DNA from: Azolla caroliniana
Lineage: Eukaryota; Polypodiophyta
Length of the DNA: 64,000 bases
Direction: 5' to 3'
NCBI GenBank assembly: GCA_043228905.1
Contig: JBHGNT010000018.1
Location: forward strand, 15,996,001-16,060,000
Shown here: positions 40,469 through 50,905 of the stretch, piece by piece
Position numbering within the stretch: position 1 is the first letter of the stretch
Layout of the letters: each line of letters starts with the position of its first letter
Notes under the pieces: model-generated
What the model saw: the letters and a program-made list of their open reading frames with translations, nothing else
What the model was told of the DNA's origin: nothing
Databases searched by the model: none
Translations under genes and position numbers: made by a program

Positions 40469-41796
40469 CTTTACTGGTGTCTCCGTCGTTGCTCATGCCC
40501 AATGAGGCCAAGTATAGTGGTTGTCCACCATATCTTCCTCGACTTCGTCTCTTGCCATCGTTATGGCATTCGCTTTTACTTTTAGTGGCTTCTCTTCTTC
40601 TTTGTCCGACTGTTGCTTTTTCTCTTTATGAGGTCCACAATTGTATTATGGAACTCCTTCTTCATAATGCCGAGCTATTCCCTCAAGGACAAGGTCACGT
40701 GGCTATCAAGAACACGTTCCTCGAGAATCCTCTTCAGATCTGTCGTCTGCTCTATGTCCGACCTTAGTTTATAGGTAGGCCTAGTTCTTGTCTTCTGAAC
40801 AGGGTCTTCGACACCAATCTTCACGGGTCGTACCGTTTCTTCAACTCGTTTGCTTGACTCTTCTTTCTAGTTTGAGTCTCCATCCTCTGTTCGTAAAGCT
40901 CGAGTTGCATCTACATCTTCTTTCTTCTTCGTGCTCCTTGTTTCATGTCTTTTTTATGGGCTTTGCTCTTCTATTCTTTTTCTCTTTTCTTCGACGAACA
41001 CCTCGTGGTTGTCGCACATCACTTCTGCGAGTATGGTGTTGTCATCCATCGGATCTGACCATCCGGTGATACTTTGTACACTTCGGTCCGCAAGCTCTAC
41101 CTCGTTCAAAGTGACTTTTCCCTTCTTCTCATACTCAAGAACGGTAGACCAGAACTTTGTTCCCGTTCTAGCAACTTCATTTTTATCTTTTCCGACTCTA
41201 ATTCTAGCCGATGCAGCATAGTGTATTGCATCCACATGAGTCGCCTCAACATCTTCCGTAGATTTCTTCATTCCCCATCTTCCGAAATTCACCCGCAAGG
41301 GTCTTCGAGTTTCAGTCGAGTAGATCATGTTGTCATCCATGTATACAATATTTTGTCAGATGGCCTCTCGAAGGCTCGTGCAATCCCTTCTCATGTGGTC
41401 CATGCTATCGCACCACACACATCTAAAGGGTTCTTTTCCTTTGGGGACCCGACGATTCATGTTGGCTAGCGTGAACATCTCGAACTTCTTCGCTAGCTCT
41501 TCGATGATGTCGTCATCAATCTTCTTTTCTTCGGGGCTGCTTTGTTTACTTTCGGTTGTCTTGTTTTCTCCGTGATAGTCGATCCCGCCAAGTCGGTGTC
41601 ATCAACCCACTGACACGCTTATCGAGCCTATTGCATGCTCTCTTTACCGCAACCCAGTCCGCCACAAGCCCGTTCGCTTGGGTATCATCTTCGAGAAGAG
41701 TCCTCCTCAAGCATCACTTGGTCCATGGCAAGGAGACGACGAAACATTTGGTCGAATTCGTCGTACACCCTCGAGGTGCTCATCTTCTTATTTTTC
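40469..41796 (-). pseudogene. gypsy G-I copy 2 Gag
   Basis: The minus strand encodes Gag with stops. Landmarks are a CX2CX4HX4C zinc knuckle (C-VW-C-DSMD-H-MRRD-C, 41380-41421) and the stretch MIYSTETRRPLRVNFGRWGM (from 41340), which matches copy 1 (RVYSTETRRPLGLNQGRGGM). The C-terminal part has TDLKRILEERVLDSHVTLSL. The N-terminus runs directly into the truncated LTR at 41797; the gag start and primer-binding site are missing. Confidence 0.8.
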
Positions 41797-42896
41797 GTGA
41801 GGCGGAACCACCGGGGTTCTAGACCGGAAGGACTCGAAGTTTGCACTAGCTTTAGCGAGAAAGGAATTAAGATAGATTGAAAGAGAGAGATTGAGATAAG
41901 ATAGAACTCTTGACTTTTGATTAAGAGAGATTAAGATTGAATTCTTGACTTTAGATTTGAAGAACAAGATTGATATATCAATTGGATAACAAATTTCTTA
42001 CTTTTAATTTCTTGATTAATACATCACTCCCTTTGATCTTTTTCATCCACCCTTTTATAGATGCTCCCATGCATATGATGCATAATCAAGCTCTAATATG
42101 AGAATTTACATGTAAAAGTATAATGATAGGAAAAACATTTCTAAGAAAATGAGATAGCCTAGTGGTAAGTCTATTGCCTCCTACTTTGGAGGTGCAAGGT
42201 TCAAGCCTTGCTTGCATCCCTTTGTATACAAACTTTTACTAGGTTTTTTAGTCTAGATATTCTGTTTGTTTCACACCGAAATCATCGCGATCAACCTATC
42301 TGATCGATCCGTCTATCTGGTTCGCTTTCAAGCCGATGATGTGGTCTATCTGTTCCGGTTCCGATTGCGTCGCCATCCAATGCCGTTCCGGTTCCGGTTG
42401 CATCGTCGTCCGGTGTTGATCCGGTTCTGGTGTTGGTTCCATTGCCGTCCATCCGTCCGGTTCCGGTTCCGTCGTCGTCTGTTCGTCAAGTTCCAACTCC
42501 GTCCAAAACACTATTTTGAATAACTTGGCTGCATCCTTTCATCCAAGTTAGACAACCCAACCCTTTTGTGTTCCTAGCACTTAGATGAAATATAAAGAGA
42601 TATGGATCTACTTATATACTATTACATCCCGATGTGGTCCTATCTATGTGGGATATCTCACAATTTTGTTTTTTCTCTTCTTCTTCTCAAAATTCACATT
42701 CACATAACTTGACACTAATTTGTCCATTTCACATGTAGTAAAATGTATTCGGAAGCTCTTGAAGACATCAATCTTTTCGAACCAAGATATAAAATAATAT
42801 CTTTATTATTATTGTTCCATATTGTGTGTGAAGAACCACACTCGATTTTGTACATTCCATGCAATTTTAACACTATGAGCGAAAATCTTTACGACA
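41797..42896 (-). repeat. 5' LTR of gypsy G-I copy 2 (U5 end missing)
   Basis: This 1100-bp LTR starts TGTCGTAAAGATTTTCGC and matches the 3' LTR up to CGCCTCACGA. The last about 31 bases, including the terminal inverted repeat, are missing and gag sequence follows. It has a longer CCGGTTCCGGTT-type GC-rich stretch than the 3' LTR (about 42350-42480) and lacks the 100-bp ATGCAT-rich segment. A tRNA-like segment lies at 42153-42215 (plus). Confidence 0.87.
42153..42215 (+). repeat. tRNA-like (SINE-type) segment inside the 5' LTR
   Basis: GATAGCCTAGTGGTAAG and GCAAGGTTCAAGCCTTGC form an A-box/B-box-like pair. Because both LTRs carry it, it was part of the LTR before this copy inserted. Confidence 0.5.
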
Positions 42897-43676
42897 ACGT
42901 CCTGTGTGAGCGACTAGCTCTTGAGCTACATTCGTGATGCTAAGAGGCCAAAGGACATGTAGGCGAATCTCAAGGGGATTTTCGCCACTAGCACAACAGC
43001 CAGGAAGCTACAGTTGAGGCAGAAGCTCAGCATTGTCTAACAAAAAGATCTGTCTATGGCCGATTACACGACCCGAATCAAGGAGATCTGCGACTCTCTC
43101 GCATTCGTCAACGTGAACATCGAGGAGGAAGAAATGGTGCACGTTTTTCTTGGAGGGTTAGTGTCAAAGTTCAGAGCATTTTGAACGGTAATCTGCACAT
43201 GGGAGAATACGCTTTTGTTCTTTGAGCTTCAATCGATGTTGCTCGTGGAGGAAAATCACGCGGGTGCGTCGACGAGTACGCACGCCAACGATAGGATGTT
43301 GTACACGGAGGAAGATAGGCCCTGTGGTCGTGGCAGTCGAGGCGGATCGGCGCACAATGGAGGCGGCCAAAAAGAGCAAAACGTGCAGCATAATCAAAAT
43401 GTTGGAAGTAGGAGGAGTCATAGCGGCGTCGGAAGCCGGCAAGAGAAGGCCACGACGGAGTCCTAGTACTGTGGCAAGAAAGGCCACAAAGAGAGCGAGT
43501 GCTAGAAGAAGAGAGTTGATTCAGACAAAGCATGACCGAGCGGAAGAGACGTAGGAAGGCCTCAAAAATCACACTACGTCGAGGGCTCCGAACGAGCCGG
43601 GAATGGATCGGGCCCAGCCTTCGTAATGAAGCACAAGGCCAATTCGATGGTTGTGAACACCTAGAAATCGAGTGAG
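42897..43676 (+). pseudogene. copia A2 Gag, remainder
   Basis: A2 Gag resumes with CVSD, a stop (TAG for CAG), LLSYIRDAK and TSTTARKLQLRQKLS. SMLLVEENHAGASTSTHAND follows, then a zinc-knuckle remnant (YCGKKGHKESEC) in which the first C-W is lost to a TAG. At least seven in-frame stops are present; most can be explained by a single C-to-T or G-to-A change compared with A1 and A3. Confidence 0.83.
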
Positions 43677-44270
43677 GTGTGGTATGTTGATTCTGGAGCA
43701 TCAAATCATATGACGATTCATGAGGAATGGTTCTCGTACTTGGAGAAACTGGAAAAGCAAGCAGTGATCGAAACGGGAGACAACACTCTGCATACCATCG
43801 AACATGTCGGTGAAGTTCCCCTTAGCCATGTCGCGCAGAAAGGGAAACTCATGAACGTGCTACACGTCCCAACGATAACCAAGAACCTGGTGTCGATCGA
43901 TCAGATCATCGACCAGGGGATGCAAGTTCGATACAAGCTACATCGAAGAGGAAGGCCAAGTCATCGTGCAAGGGCACCGTGAAGGGAGGATGTTCATCTT
44001 CGGCACCAACCAAGCTGGAACCGTGTTGTTCGTGAAAGGATAGAAGGTCGAATCAGATATCGACATGTGGCACAAGCGGTTCAACCATGTTAACTTCCCA
44101 CAGCTTCGCGAAATGTAGACGAAGAACATTGTTTTCGGTTTATCGAAATTTCGTAGCTGGAATTGTCAAGTCTGCAAACCCTGCGAAAGGAATTCCATTC
44201 CCCAATGAGCGTAATCGTAGTCGAAATTTGCTGTATTTGATCCATTTGGATGTGTGGGGATTGGCATAGA
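43677..44270 (+). pseudogene. copia A2 protease and pre-integrase region
   Basis: The protease reads MWYVDSGASNHMTIHEEWFS, with an intact DSGAS motif, then HTIEHVGEVPLSHV and LMNVLHVPTITKNLVSIDQI. A frameshift near 43930 follows. The pre-integrase region (DMWHKRFNHVNF near 44065 and VCKPCERNSIP-like text near 44170) is in another frame, with two stops. The A1 equivalent is uninterrupted. Confidence 0.83.
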
Positions 44271-45446
44271 ATGTGAGTCTCGGTGGAAGCCGTTACTTCG
44301 TAACCTTCATTGATGACTTCACTCAGCATACCTCGGCATGTACGATTGCGAAGAAGAGCGAAGTCTTCGCATGTTTCCTGAAGGTAAAGAACCTTGCAGA
44401 AGGGGAAATAGGGTATAAGATCCAATGCCTAAGGTCTGATGGCGGAGTAATTCTATGACCAGTTCATGAGTTATCTACAGAAGGAGGGAATTCGACACGA
44501 ATTCTCGTGTAGATATATGCCGGAGTAGAACGGTGTAGCCGAGTGGAAGAATCGAACAATCGAAGAAGCTGCCTGGGCAATGCTTGAAGAGAAGCACATG
44601 CCGAAGTTTTACTGGGCTGAAATCGTACGAACGACTTTTTATTTGCAGAATTGGACTTTTGCTAATGGAGGAGTGTCACCACATGAATTGTATTTCGGGA
44701 AGAAGGCGAACCTGGCACACCTGAGGATTTTCGGCTACATTGCGTATGTGCATGTGCCGAAGGAGAAGAGGAGGAAACTGGACGCCAAAGCCAAGAAGTG
44801 TATCTTGGTCGGCTATTCAGACGAGCGGAAGGGGTATAAGTGCTATAACCCCCGAACAAAGAAATTTCGCGTAAGCCGAGATGACGTGTTCGACGAGTCC
44901 GCTTCGTGGTACTTGCCTTCACCTCCAATACCTCATGACTCCATTCTGAATTCTGAAGAAGAGGTCAGAGAGGCTGAGCTGCCTCCGCATGATGAGGAAA
45001 TCGGAGCTCTGACAGAGAGTCCGATCTCATTTCGGCTAAGTGTGCCGAATGAGGGGTTGGGACGAGATGGCCAACCAAATGAAGAGCCGACGAGTAGTGG
45101 AGACTCGGCTGTTTTGTCCCCATGTAAAGAACCGAGGAGATGGTTTACGTGTAAAGAAAAAGGGAAGAAGAAAATGTTGGAATACGATTTCGGTAGTGCC
45201 GAGTCAGATTGGAGCGAATATGACTTCGGGCCAATCGAGAAGGAACCTCCGCGGAAGAGGTCGAAATCGGCCGGAAAGGTCATGAAATCGGGTAATCACG
45301 AATTACGCCGATCTACCCGCCTGAAGAACCCTATAAAAAGATACGGGTACAATGAATACATGGCACACCATTATGTGTATATGACACGAGTGACGGAAGT
45401 GTGTGAGCCAGAGAGCTACGTAGAAGTAGTAGAAGACGCAAGCTAG
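44271..45446 (+). pseudogene. copia A2 integrase and linker
   Basis: The core has YFVTFIDDFTQHTSACTIAK and CLRSDGG, followed by a short deletion and stops at 44455-44570. The 288-codon open part starting at 44580 has MLEEKHMPKFYWAEIVRTTF, LAHLRIFGYIAYVHVPKEKR and KKCILVGYSDERKGYKCYNP. It then runs through an acidic linker with EYDFGPIEKEPPRKRSK and RRSTRLKNPIKRYGYNEYMA. It ends at a TAG at the reverse-transcriptase boundary. Confidence 0.86.
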
Positions 45447-45590
45447 CGTGCCGCGATGGTGGAAGGGAGGCACGCATTATCGGACGACGAGACTTGGGAC
45501 CTGGTTGACACACCGATGAGTGTATAAGGTCAACTACAACACGGACGGCTTTGACAACCGCTACAAGGCCCGATTAGCGGCGAAAAGCCC
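45447..45590 (+). pseudogene. copia A2 reverse transcriptase start (cut)
   Basis: Only the first part remains: DDETWDLVDTP and YKVNYNTDGFDNRYKARLAA, with stops and a missing segment. At about 45590 it changes abruptly to minus-strand gypsy G-II reverse transcriptase. Confidence 0.75.
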
Positions 45591-46367
45591 CCAATCAGTG
45601 ACAAACGCCATCTTCTCTTGGTCTTCAGGATCGTCTAGAAAACTGTACATGTCATGCCATGCGACTGCGTCCAGTACGCTGTCGGTGAAAGGTAAAGGAA
45701 ACGCATATGTAATAGTTATGGCGTTCAATTTCCGATAGTCTACGCAAACGCGGATTTTTCCATTTTTCTTCGGGACTATGACTATCGGGCTCAGCCACGT
45801 AGCTTGCTTGACTGGTTGAATGAATCCAGCCTTGAGAAGTTTGTCAATTTCTTCTTTTACGCGAGCCACGTAATTCAGATTCATTCGGTATTGACGTTGC
45901 TGAACAGGTTTCGCGTCGGTAGCTAAGTTGATCTTATGCTGGTAGAATTTTGGATCCAATCCCTTCATGTCTTCATGGGACTAAGCGAACACATCTTTAT
46001 ATTCCTTGAACAAAGCTAACATCGCCTCTTTCTGATCCGGTAGTAAGTCTTTTGCGATGGCGAGTAATCGGGGATCCGTTGTCGTTCCTACGTTAACTTC
46101 TTCCAACGTTGAGGCAGTGACTTGTCCTGAAACTTCCATTTCTTTCTTGAATGCAGCCCGTGCTCGGTTTAATTCCATTATCGACTCTACATTTGGCTCA
46201 TAAGCCTCTTCGTGAAGTGTAGTGGGAGTAGCGTAATCCGTCTCGGTTTCTATTACGTCAATTTCGAATAGCGGGATAATTCGCGGGTGCTCATCCAGGT
46301 ATGCTTCTAGCTCTGTATCATCCACTCCTTCCAGCATATTTATGTCTTCCGCGTACAATGGTGTCAT
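45591..46367 (-). pseudogene. gypsy G-II copy 3 reverse transcriptase start and linker
   Basis: The linker at 45981-46367 has ARAAFKKEMEVSGQVTASTL and ends LFKEYKDVFA. Reverse transcriptase follows after one stop: MKGLDPKFYQHKINLA, KQATWLSPIVIVPKKNGKIR and VCVDYRKLNAITITYAFPLP. SFLDDPEDQEKMAFVTDWG lacks the GFNGYNQIHM-type segment of copy 4, a short in-frame deletion that removes part of the palm. The frame is cut before the YXDD motif. Confidence 0.84.
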
Positions 46368-47006
46368 TCATTTGGGTTGCGCCGTCATTTCTTCTGTGGG
46401 TACGCGAACTTTGTTGCGTCCTCATCGGAAACTGATACAATTATGTTGCCAGCTCTGTTTGATGTTAGCCGAATGAAACCAAGGTCTGCCAAGCAGTATT
46501 GGGTACGCTCCCGGAGCGTCGAGTGCGAGTACTACCGCCGAGATGTCAAAGTACTGACCTCCAATGACGATGCCTAGTTTCCGGATTAACCCTAACGGCC
46601 TAACAGATTGGGTATCCGCCATGCGAAGCCAAAAGGGGCAAGCTTCCCATTCCAAGATTCCTAACTGTTGACACATCTTTGCACTAATCACATTAACGCC
46701 AAAGCCCCCGTCGATTATACAACCTGTTATTTCCTAGTTGTGTAGTACTAGCTTAATGGCTGGATTGTGGTGATCCACCACTATTGGTCTGGCGCTAGTT
46801 TCGACAAAATTTGCTGAGATGTTTATACCAGGCCTGCCTGTTATGCGATCTTCAATGGCCTGCCAAAATTGTGGAACTAGTTGAAGAAGTTTTTCCATGG
46901 TCATTGTTATTTTGCAGCCTGCCAGTGCTTGCCATATGGGCTCCGAGGATATTATGTTTTCTTCTATCGGCCCAACATTGTTTGCAGACTCTTGCCGCAT
47001 GCGCAT
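46368..47006 (-). pseudogene. gypsy G-II copy 3 protease
   Basis: The active-site region near 46700 reads CIIDGGFGVNVISAKM, so the family form of the D-T/S-G motif is D-G-G. A stop at 46734 separates the preceding segment (46734-47006) from it. ILEWEACPFWLRMADTQSVR and DAPGAYPILLGRPWFHSANI follow, the latter holding the ILGRPW flap-end motif. The upstream part WQALAGCKITMTMEKLLQLV is a conserved pre-protease segment of unknown role. Confidence 0.82.
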
Positions 47007-48552
47007 CGTATTGGCCGCATTTGCTTTTTCTACCCATGCTTGGGCCGCTTTGCGTACCTCATCTTGTGCAGCCCAATCAGCATTCTTTGTTTGTTGTCGT
47101 GTAGTGACCTGCTAAACTTCCGTCATAATCGTATTTACGGCTGGTCCTTTGCCCTTGCACAGTGGACATTGAGTTGTGTAATGTCCAGGCTGTTGGCAAA
47201 CAAAACAATGTACACTGGACTCTCCTTTCTTTGCAGCTGGCGGCATATTCCTATCCCCAAGTGCCACTTGCTCCTCCTGGTCTTGTTGCATTCTCCTGGA
47301 ATTCTGGGGTGTTTGCGGTTGGTCCCTGCGTGAGTCCTGGCGCCGGTCATCCTTCGAACTTTCGTCGTAACGTCGTTGGTCCCTATACTATCGATGATTT
47401 CCTTGTGATCGAGGCCCATTGAATCCACCACGCTTGTTCGTTGAATGGTGGTTGTCCTAACGACACCCTCCTTTATTATACCGGTGGTTGCCCCAATATT
47501 CTTCGTTCTCCGGCTCCTCTTCATCGGAATTGTTGTTATTCTGGCAACTACGGTAGTGTCGGTCGTCGCGTGGATTTCGATCCGTATATCGGGGTCGTTC
47601 CTCTTGGCGCCTTTGATCATTTCAGCGGGGTGGTAGTTGTGGTTCTACGCGTCGTATTGTGGGCATAGGTCTGTTCAGCATATTGTGTTCACACTGCTCG
47701 ACTGTGTGTGCCTTTGAGTGACAAATTGGGCAGTGAATTCGCATACTGCATTCCACCGCGGAATGCTTGGAATTGAGGCAAATCGTGCACTGAATAGCTT
47801 GAAGAAAGTGGTGTTCCTCGTCCTGAGGCAACGCCTGTCGTAACGAGGACAAAGAAAATCCTTCCTCCTCTTTGTCCAACTCAAGTTGTAACACTCGCTC
47901 GATGACCATGTCGGTTGTTTCCCCTTTCACACTATGTGTGTTGAGCGTCGTCCTGATAGGTCGCCGCAGGGCTACCAAAAACGTCTCCCTAGCCTCGTCA
48001 TCTATCGGGGCCCATTCTAATTTCCACCGTAGATTTTGGAAATGTAAGCTAAAGTCCACGACAAATTCTGCTGGTAGTTGCTTGATTGTCTAGAACTACC
48101 TGATGATTTCGCGTTGAGGTACCCTCTGATGAAAAAATCCCAGAAATGCTGACTGCAACTAGTCGAAGGTGTTGATTGCTGGTAGATCCATCTGCGAATG
48201 CCAAAACGTGGCTCTACCATCCAAAGTTAAACCAAACTCTGTCATCTTTGATTGTTGCGCTTCCTCTTCTGGAAGTCGCTGCGCCATGTGATTCGCATTC
48301 CAAACGTTTAGGAATGGCCGGATGTGGCTTGCGGCATCTGTTTCGCCATTAAAGCGTGGGTAGGAGAAGGCCATTCCGGACGCTATGGTGGGCAAGGGAA
48401 GATCACAGTACTCATGTGGTGACAGAACTTCCTACTTGACGTCGCGGTGTTTTGCCTTGCGTGCTCCTCTGTCTGGCGTGTGATGGACCTCGTGAGTGAT
48501 CGGACTTGTCGGATCGGTTCTCTAGGCCGTCTACGGCTAGACATCCATCCCT
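47007..48552 (-). pseudogene. gypsy G-II copy 3 Gag
   Basis: The capsid region reads MAFSYPRFNGETDAASHIRP and MTEFGLTLDGRATFWHSQMD (48159-48395). After a frame break, the 47622-48059 part has ETTDMVIERVLQLELDKEEE and two CX2CX4HX4C knuckles, C-TI-C-LNSK-H-SAVE-C and C-PI-C-HSKA-H-TVEQ-C (about 47690-47793). Downstream (47135-47620) is a charged region with a third C-H motif candidate near 47190. The start codon is not certain; the frame upstream of 48395 has a stop. Confidence 0.82.
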
Positions 48553-49061
48553 TGTTGTTCATCTACGAGAAATCACAGATCACCAGGCGTGCCAAACGTG
48601 TTACCGATTAGGAACATTGTTTACGCTCAGTCCTTCGAGGTAGACCTCAAGGTGATCGTGTTTACAAGGAGTGGAACTATCCTATCGTAAATCGTAATGG
48701 GATACCACCTCGTATCTGGGTAGCATATAAGGGACACAACTACAACTGAACTCCCTAGGAAGTGCACTAGTATACACACTTACGCTTACATACACTTACG
48801 ATTAAACAGTACGCAACAGAGAAACAACGAACGGCCACACAGATAGTCACAAAGATAAGAGAAGATAGTATTCTATTAGAAAAAACGTTCTGCACTCCAA
48901 TTTACGCGCTACCTCTTACAGAGGATTTCTGCCCTTTCTATACACAGGGCGTTTAACTATTCACACTTCCCGCGTGAACCATTACATTCGCTTCTTAATG
49001 CTTTCCTATATTATAATATTTCTGCACTTCTGCCCGTCGGTTATGATTCCGGCGGACAACA
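48553..49061 (-). repeat. 5' LTR of gypsy G-II copy 3
   Basis: This LTR of about 509 bp starts TGTTGTCCGCCGG and ends ATGAACAACA on the minus strand, so its ends form a short inverted repeat (TGTTGTYC). An AT-rich ATATTATAATATAGG lies near 49006-49020 and may hold the promoter. The right boundary is firm because copia B2 gag resumes. The left boundary rests on the inverted repeat only. Confidence 0.68.
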
Positions 49062-49391
49062 GAGTCTTACTAGCTTCTAGAATACCGAAACCCAATTAAC
49101 AACATGTTTGTTCTCAAACATAATGTCGATCTTCTCCCAGAGTTCATGAGCCTTACTTTCTTCATTGAAGTTGTTGTACAGGCTCATGTCGATGAAGCAT
49201 CGGATGTATGTCGTCGCCTTCATGTGCATCACCTCCCACACTTTGGCATCGATCTTATCCGGTCTCTTGTCCCCGAACTGAACCGGCAACCAAAGATCTT
49301 TGGCCACCAGCATACCCCTCATCTTCGACTTCCACATTGAGTAGTGGGAGCCGGTGAGCTTGAACATGCCGCCGAACAATTCTTCCATTTT
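49062..49391 (-). pseudogene. copia B2 Gag N-terminus
   Basis: Gag starts MEELFGGMFKLTGSHYSMWK at about 49391; a longer open frame upstream is leader and LTR. VQFGDKRPDKIDAKVWEVMH and YIRCFIDMSLYNNFNEESKA follow, closely matching B5 (62150-62480). NWVSVF is followed by a stop (TAG for CAG) and KLVRL, where the gypsy LTR begins. Confidence 0.85.
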
Positions 49392-49417
49392 CTGTGTTGT
49401 TCGCTTTGGTACCAGTT

Positions 49418-49887
49418 TGTTGAGAATTAGCGTAGAATATTGCTCATGCCACAACCGAGTCTTGAACACTTCGATTAGAATGGAGAACACAAGATGTTTA
49501 CGTGGAAAACCCTAATAGGGAAAAACCACGGGAGCCCACAGACTCCAAACTATCACTATGAAGAGAAGGGGTACAATCGGAGACTCCGACGCAACGACCT
49601 CGAGCTCTGTATCTTCGTCAGGCGGCGGTTACAACAGAGTATCGCTCTGTATCTCTCTCTACCTCTCTATCGCTCTCACTGTACAACAATATAACAACTC
49701 ATACAACGTATATATAAAGTGATTGCCCTAAGTCATATTTATACTTATATGAACTTAGGGCTATTTACAAATATAGCCTCAATAGGGTTACTCAAGAAAC
49801 ATATTTACAGATATGTCTCTCTTCCGATTCGTCATACACCCTCTTTATTGATCACTGGATCCCATTCGGAGGGACCAATTTCCCAAC
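49418..49887 (-). repeat. 5' LTR of copia B2
   Basis: This 470-bp LTR starts TGTTGGGAAATTGGTCCC and ends AATTCTCAACA on the minus strand. It matches the B5 LTRs throughout, including TTTACGTGGAAAACCCTAAT and GCCCTAAGTCATATTTATAC. It lacks about 70 bp of U3 present in B5. Confidence 0.88.
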
Positions 49888-49972
49888 ATTTTGCATACGG
49901 TTTTACGCACCTAGTCTACGTACTAGGTTACATACCCATTTACGCACCCAATGTTGAGCTTCTCTCTCAACA
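49888..49972 (-). repeat. 3' LTR of copia A3 (first 85 bp)
   Basis: On the minus strand it begins TGTTGAGAGAGAAGCTC and continues CAACATTGGGTGCGTAAA, matching the A2 LTR. It is cut at 49888 by the copia B2 LTR. The polypurine tract AGGGGGAG lies directly before it (49973-49982). Confidence 0.85.
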
Positions 49973-49982
49973 CTCCCCCTCA

Positions 49983-50475
49983 AGCTCAACTTGAGGTTCC
50001 ATCTCCTTTTCTGGATCTTCTTTCCGGCCTCGCCTGGCTTCACGCCTCGCTTGCGCTCCTCGACCCATTGGATTCTATGCGCTTCGACCATTCCGGTCGG
50101 TTTGTCTGCTCATGCGGCCCTCCTCAACTCCCTTGTTGTCGCGATGTTGGCGCCTCTTCTGCTGCCCTTTCCTCTGATTGATCCTCAATCGATTCGTAAT
50201 GTCCGAATCGAACATTTTGATTAAATTTGTCATTTTCGATTTAATTCCTCTTTCACCTGAATTGGCTGTCTCCAATTCGTCTTCTGTTTTCAGGCCCTTG
50301 ACAACATCAGACCACATCTTGGTCTTGCTCTTTATGCCCTTCTTGGTTGTATTTCCCTTTTCTTCGGTTGTCTTCAGCTCGTCCTTTCGATTACGGCCCT
50401 TGTTTTCTTCTTCGGCTTCTTCAGCTGGCCCAAAATCGAACTCTTCATCCGATTCGGAATCGCGGTCACTACCGT
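49983..50475 (-). other. copia A3 post-pol region with an unexplained open frame
   Basis: Between the end of pol and the polypurine tract A3 has about 490 bp; in D1 the same interval is about 50 bp. On the minus strand a frame stays open from the LTR junction at 50475 to 50075 (about 130 codons). It is rich in D, E, K and R, for example RDSESDEEFDFGPAEEAEEE and KTKMWSDVVKGLKTEDELET. There is no ATG near its start; only TTG or an internal ATG could begin it. I recognise no domain. The stretch DFGPAEEAEEE faintly recalls DFGPIEKEPP in the family-A linker. It might be an extra element frame, a captured host fragment or chance. Confidence 0.45.
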
Positions 50476-50684
50476 TGTCGCAAAAATACGATGAGGATGC
50501 GTGAACTTGAGGCAAGACCTTGGGTTCTCCAACCAGAGGATATCACATTCGTGCGTTTATACTTTTAACAATTAACAAAAATGAGAAATTTTAGTAAATT
50601 CTCATTACCAAAGGAAAAGAAAATTACAATATGTCCCAAGATTGGGAATCACAAGTTTTAGGTTTACTAAGATTAATAGAAAGG

Positions 50685-50905
50685 AAAAATTAGGGTTTTT
50701 GAGATATCTGGCTTCGGTAGGGAAAATTAGGGTTTTTTGAGTGGTATGGCTTCCATAGGGAAAATTAGGGTTTTTTGAGTGTTATGGCTTCCGTAGGGAA
50801 AAATAGAATTAGGTTATACGAGAGATATCGCTTCCGTAGGGAAAATTAGGTTTATGAGAGATATGGCTTCCGTAAGGAAAATTAGGGTTTATGAGTGTTA
50901 TCACT
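50685..50905 (+). repeat. 39-bp minisatellite in the solo LTR
   Basis: A unit of about 39 bp with the core GGGAAAATTAGGGTTTTTTGAG and TATGGCTTCCGTA recurs about six times, with starts near 50685, 50723, 50761, 50800, 50838 and 50877. Copies diverge toward the right end. Confidence 0.88.

Larger units (their letters stand above)
36680..42896 (-). mobile_element. Ty3/gypsy element G-I copy 2, two LTRs
   Basis: This 6.2-kb minus-strand element has a 3' LTR (36680-37818), integrase, RNase H remnant, protease, gag and a truncated 5' LTR (41797-42896). Its outer ends are an inverted repeat, TGTCGTGAAGAT at 36680 and ATCTTTACGACA at 42896. The flanking A2 sequence reads GGCGT on the left and ACGTCC on the right; uninterrupted relatives read GCGTCC. 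This fits a 4-bp duplication GCGT with one transition. The reverse-transcriptase core is deleted. Confidence 0.87.
35948..45590 (+). mobile_element. Ty1/copia element A2, split and 3'-truncated
   Basis: A2 is a plus-strand family-A element with 5' LTR, primer-binding site (36368-36379, TGGTATCAGAGC) and gag-pol. Gypsy G-I copy 2 (36680-42896) is inserted in its gag. A2 resumes at 42897 and runs to the start of reverse transcriptase, where it ends at about 45590 against the interior of gypsy G-II copy 3. That last junction carries no LTR on either side, so it is a rearrangement or deletion rather than a simple insertion. Confidence 0.88.
45591..49061 (-). mobile_element. Ty3/gypsy element G-II copy 3, 3'-truncated
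   Basis: This minus-strand element has a 5' LTR (48553-49061), gag with two zinc knuckles, protease and the first part of reverse transcriptase. The left end at about 45591 is a truncation inside reverse transcriptase. The right end is a clean LTR boundary in copia B2 gag (GAGTCTTAC resumes at 49062; B5 has GAGCCTCAC at the same place). It is a relative of G-II copy 4. Confidence 0.86.
49062..49887 (-). mobile_element. Ty1/copia element B2 (5' end only)
   Basis: This minus-strand remnant has a 5' LTR (49418-49887), primer-binding site (49403-49414, TGGTACCAAAGC) and the first 110 codons of gag. Gypsy G-II copy 3 interrupts gag at 49061/49062. B2 is itself inserted in the 3' LTR of copia A3, which resumes at 49888. 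The rest of B2 is not in the window. Confidence 0.85.
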
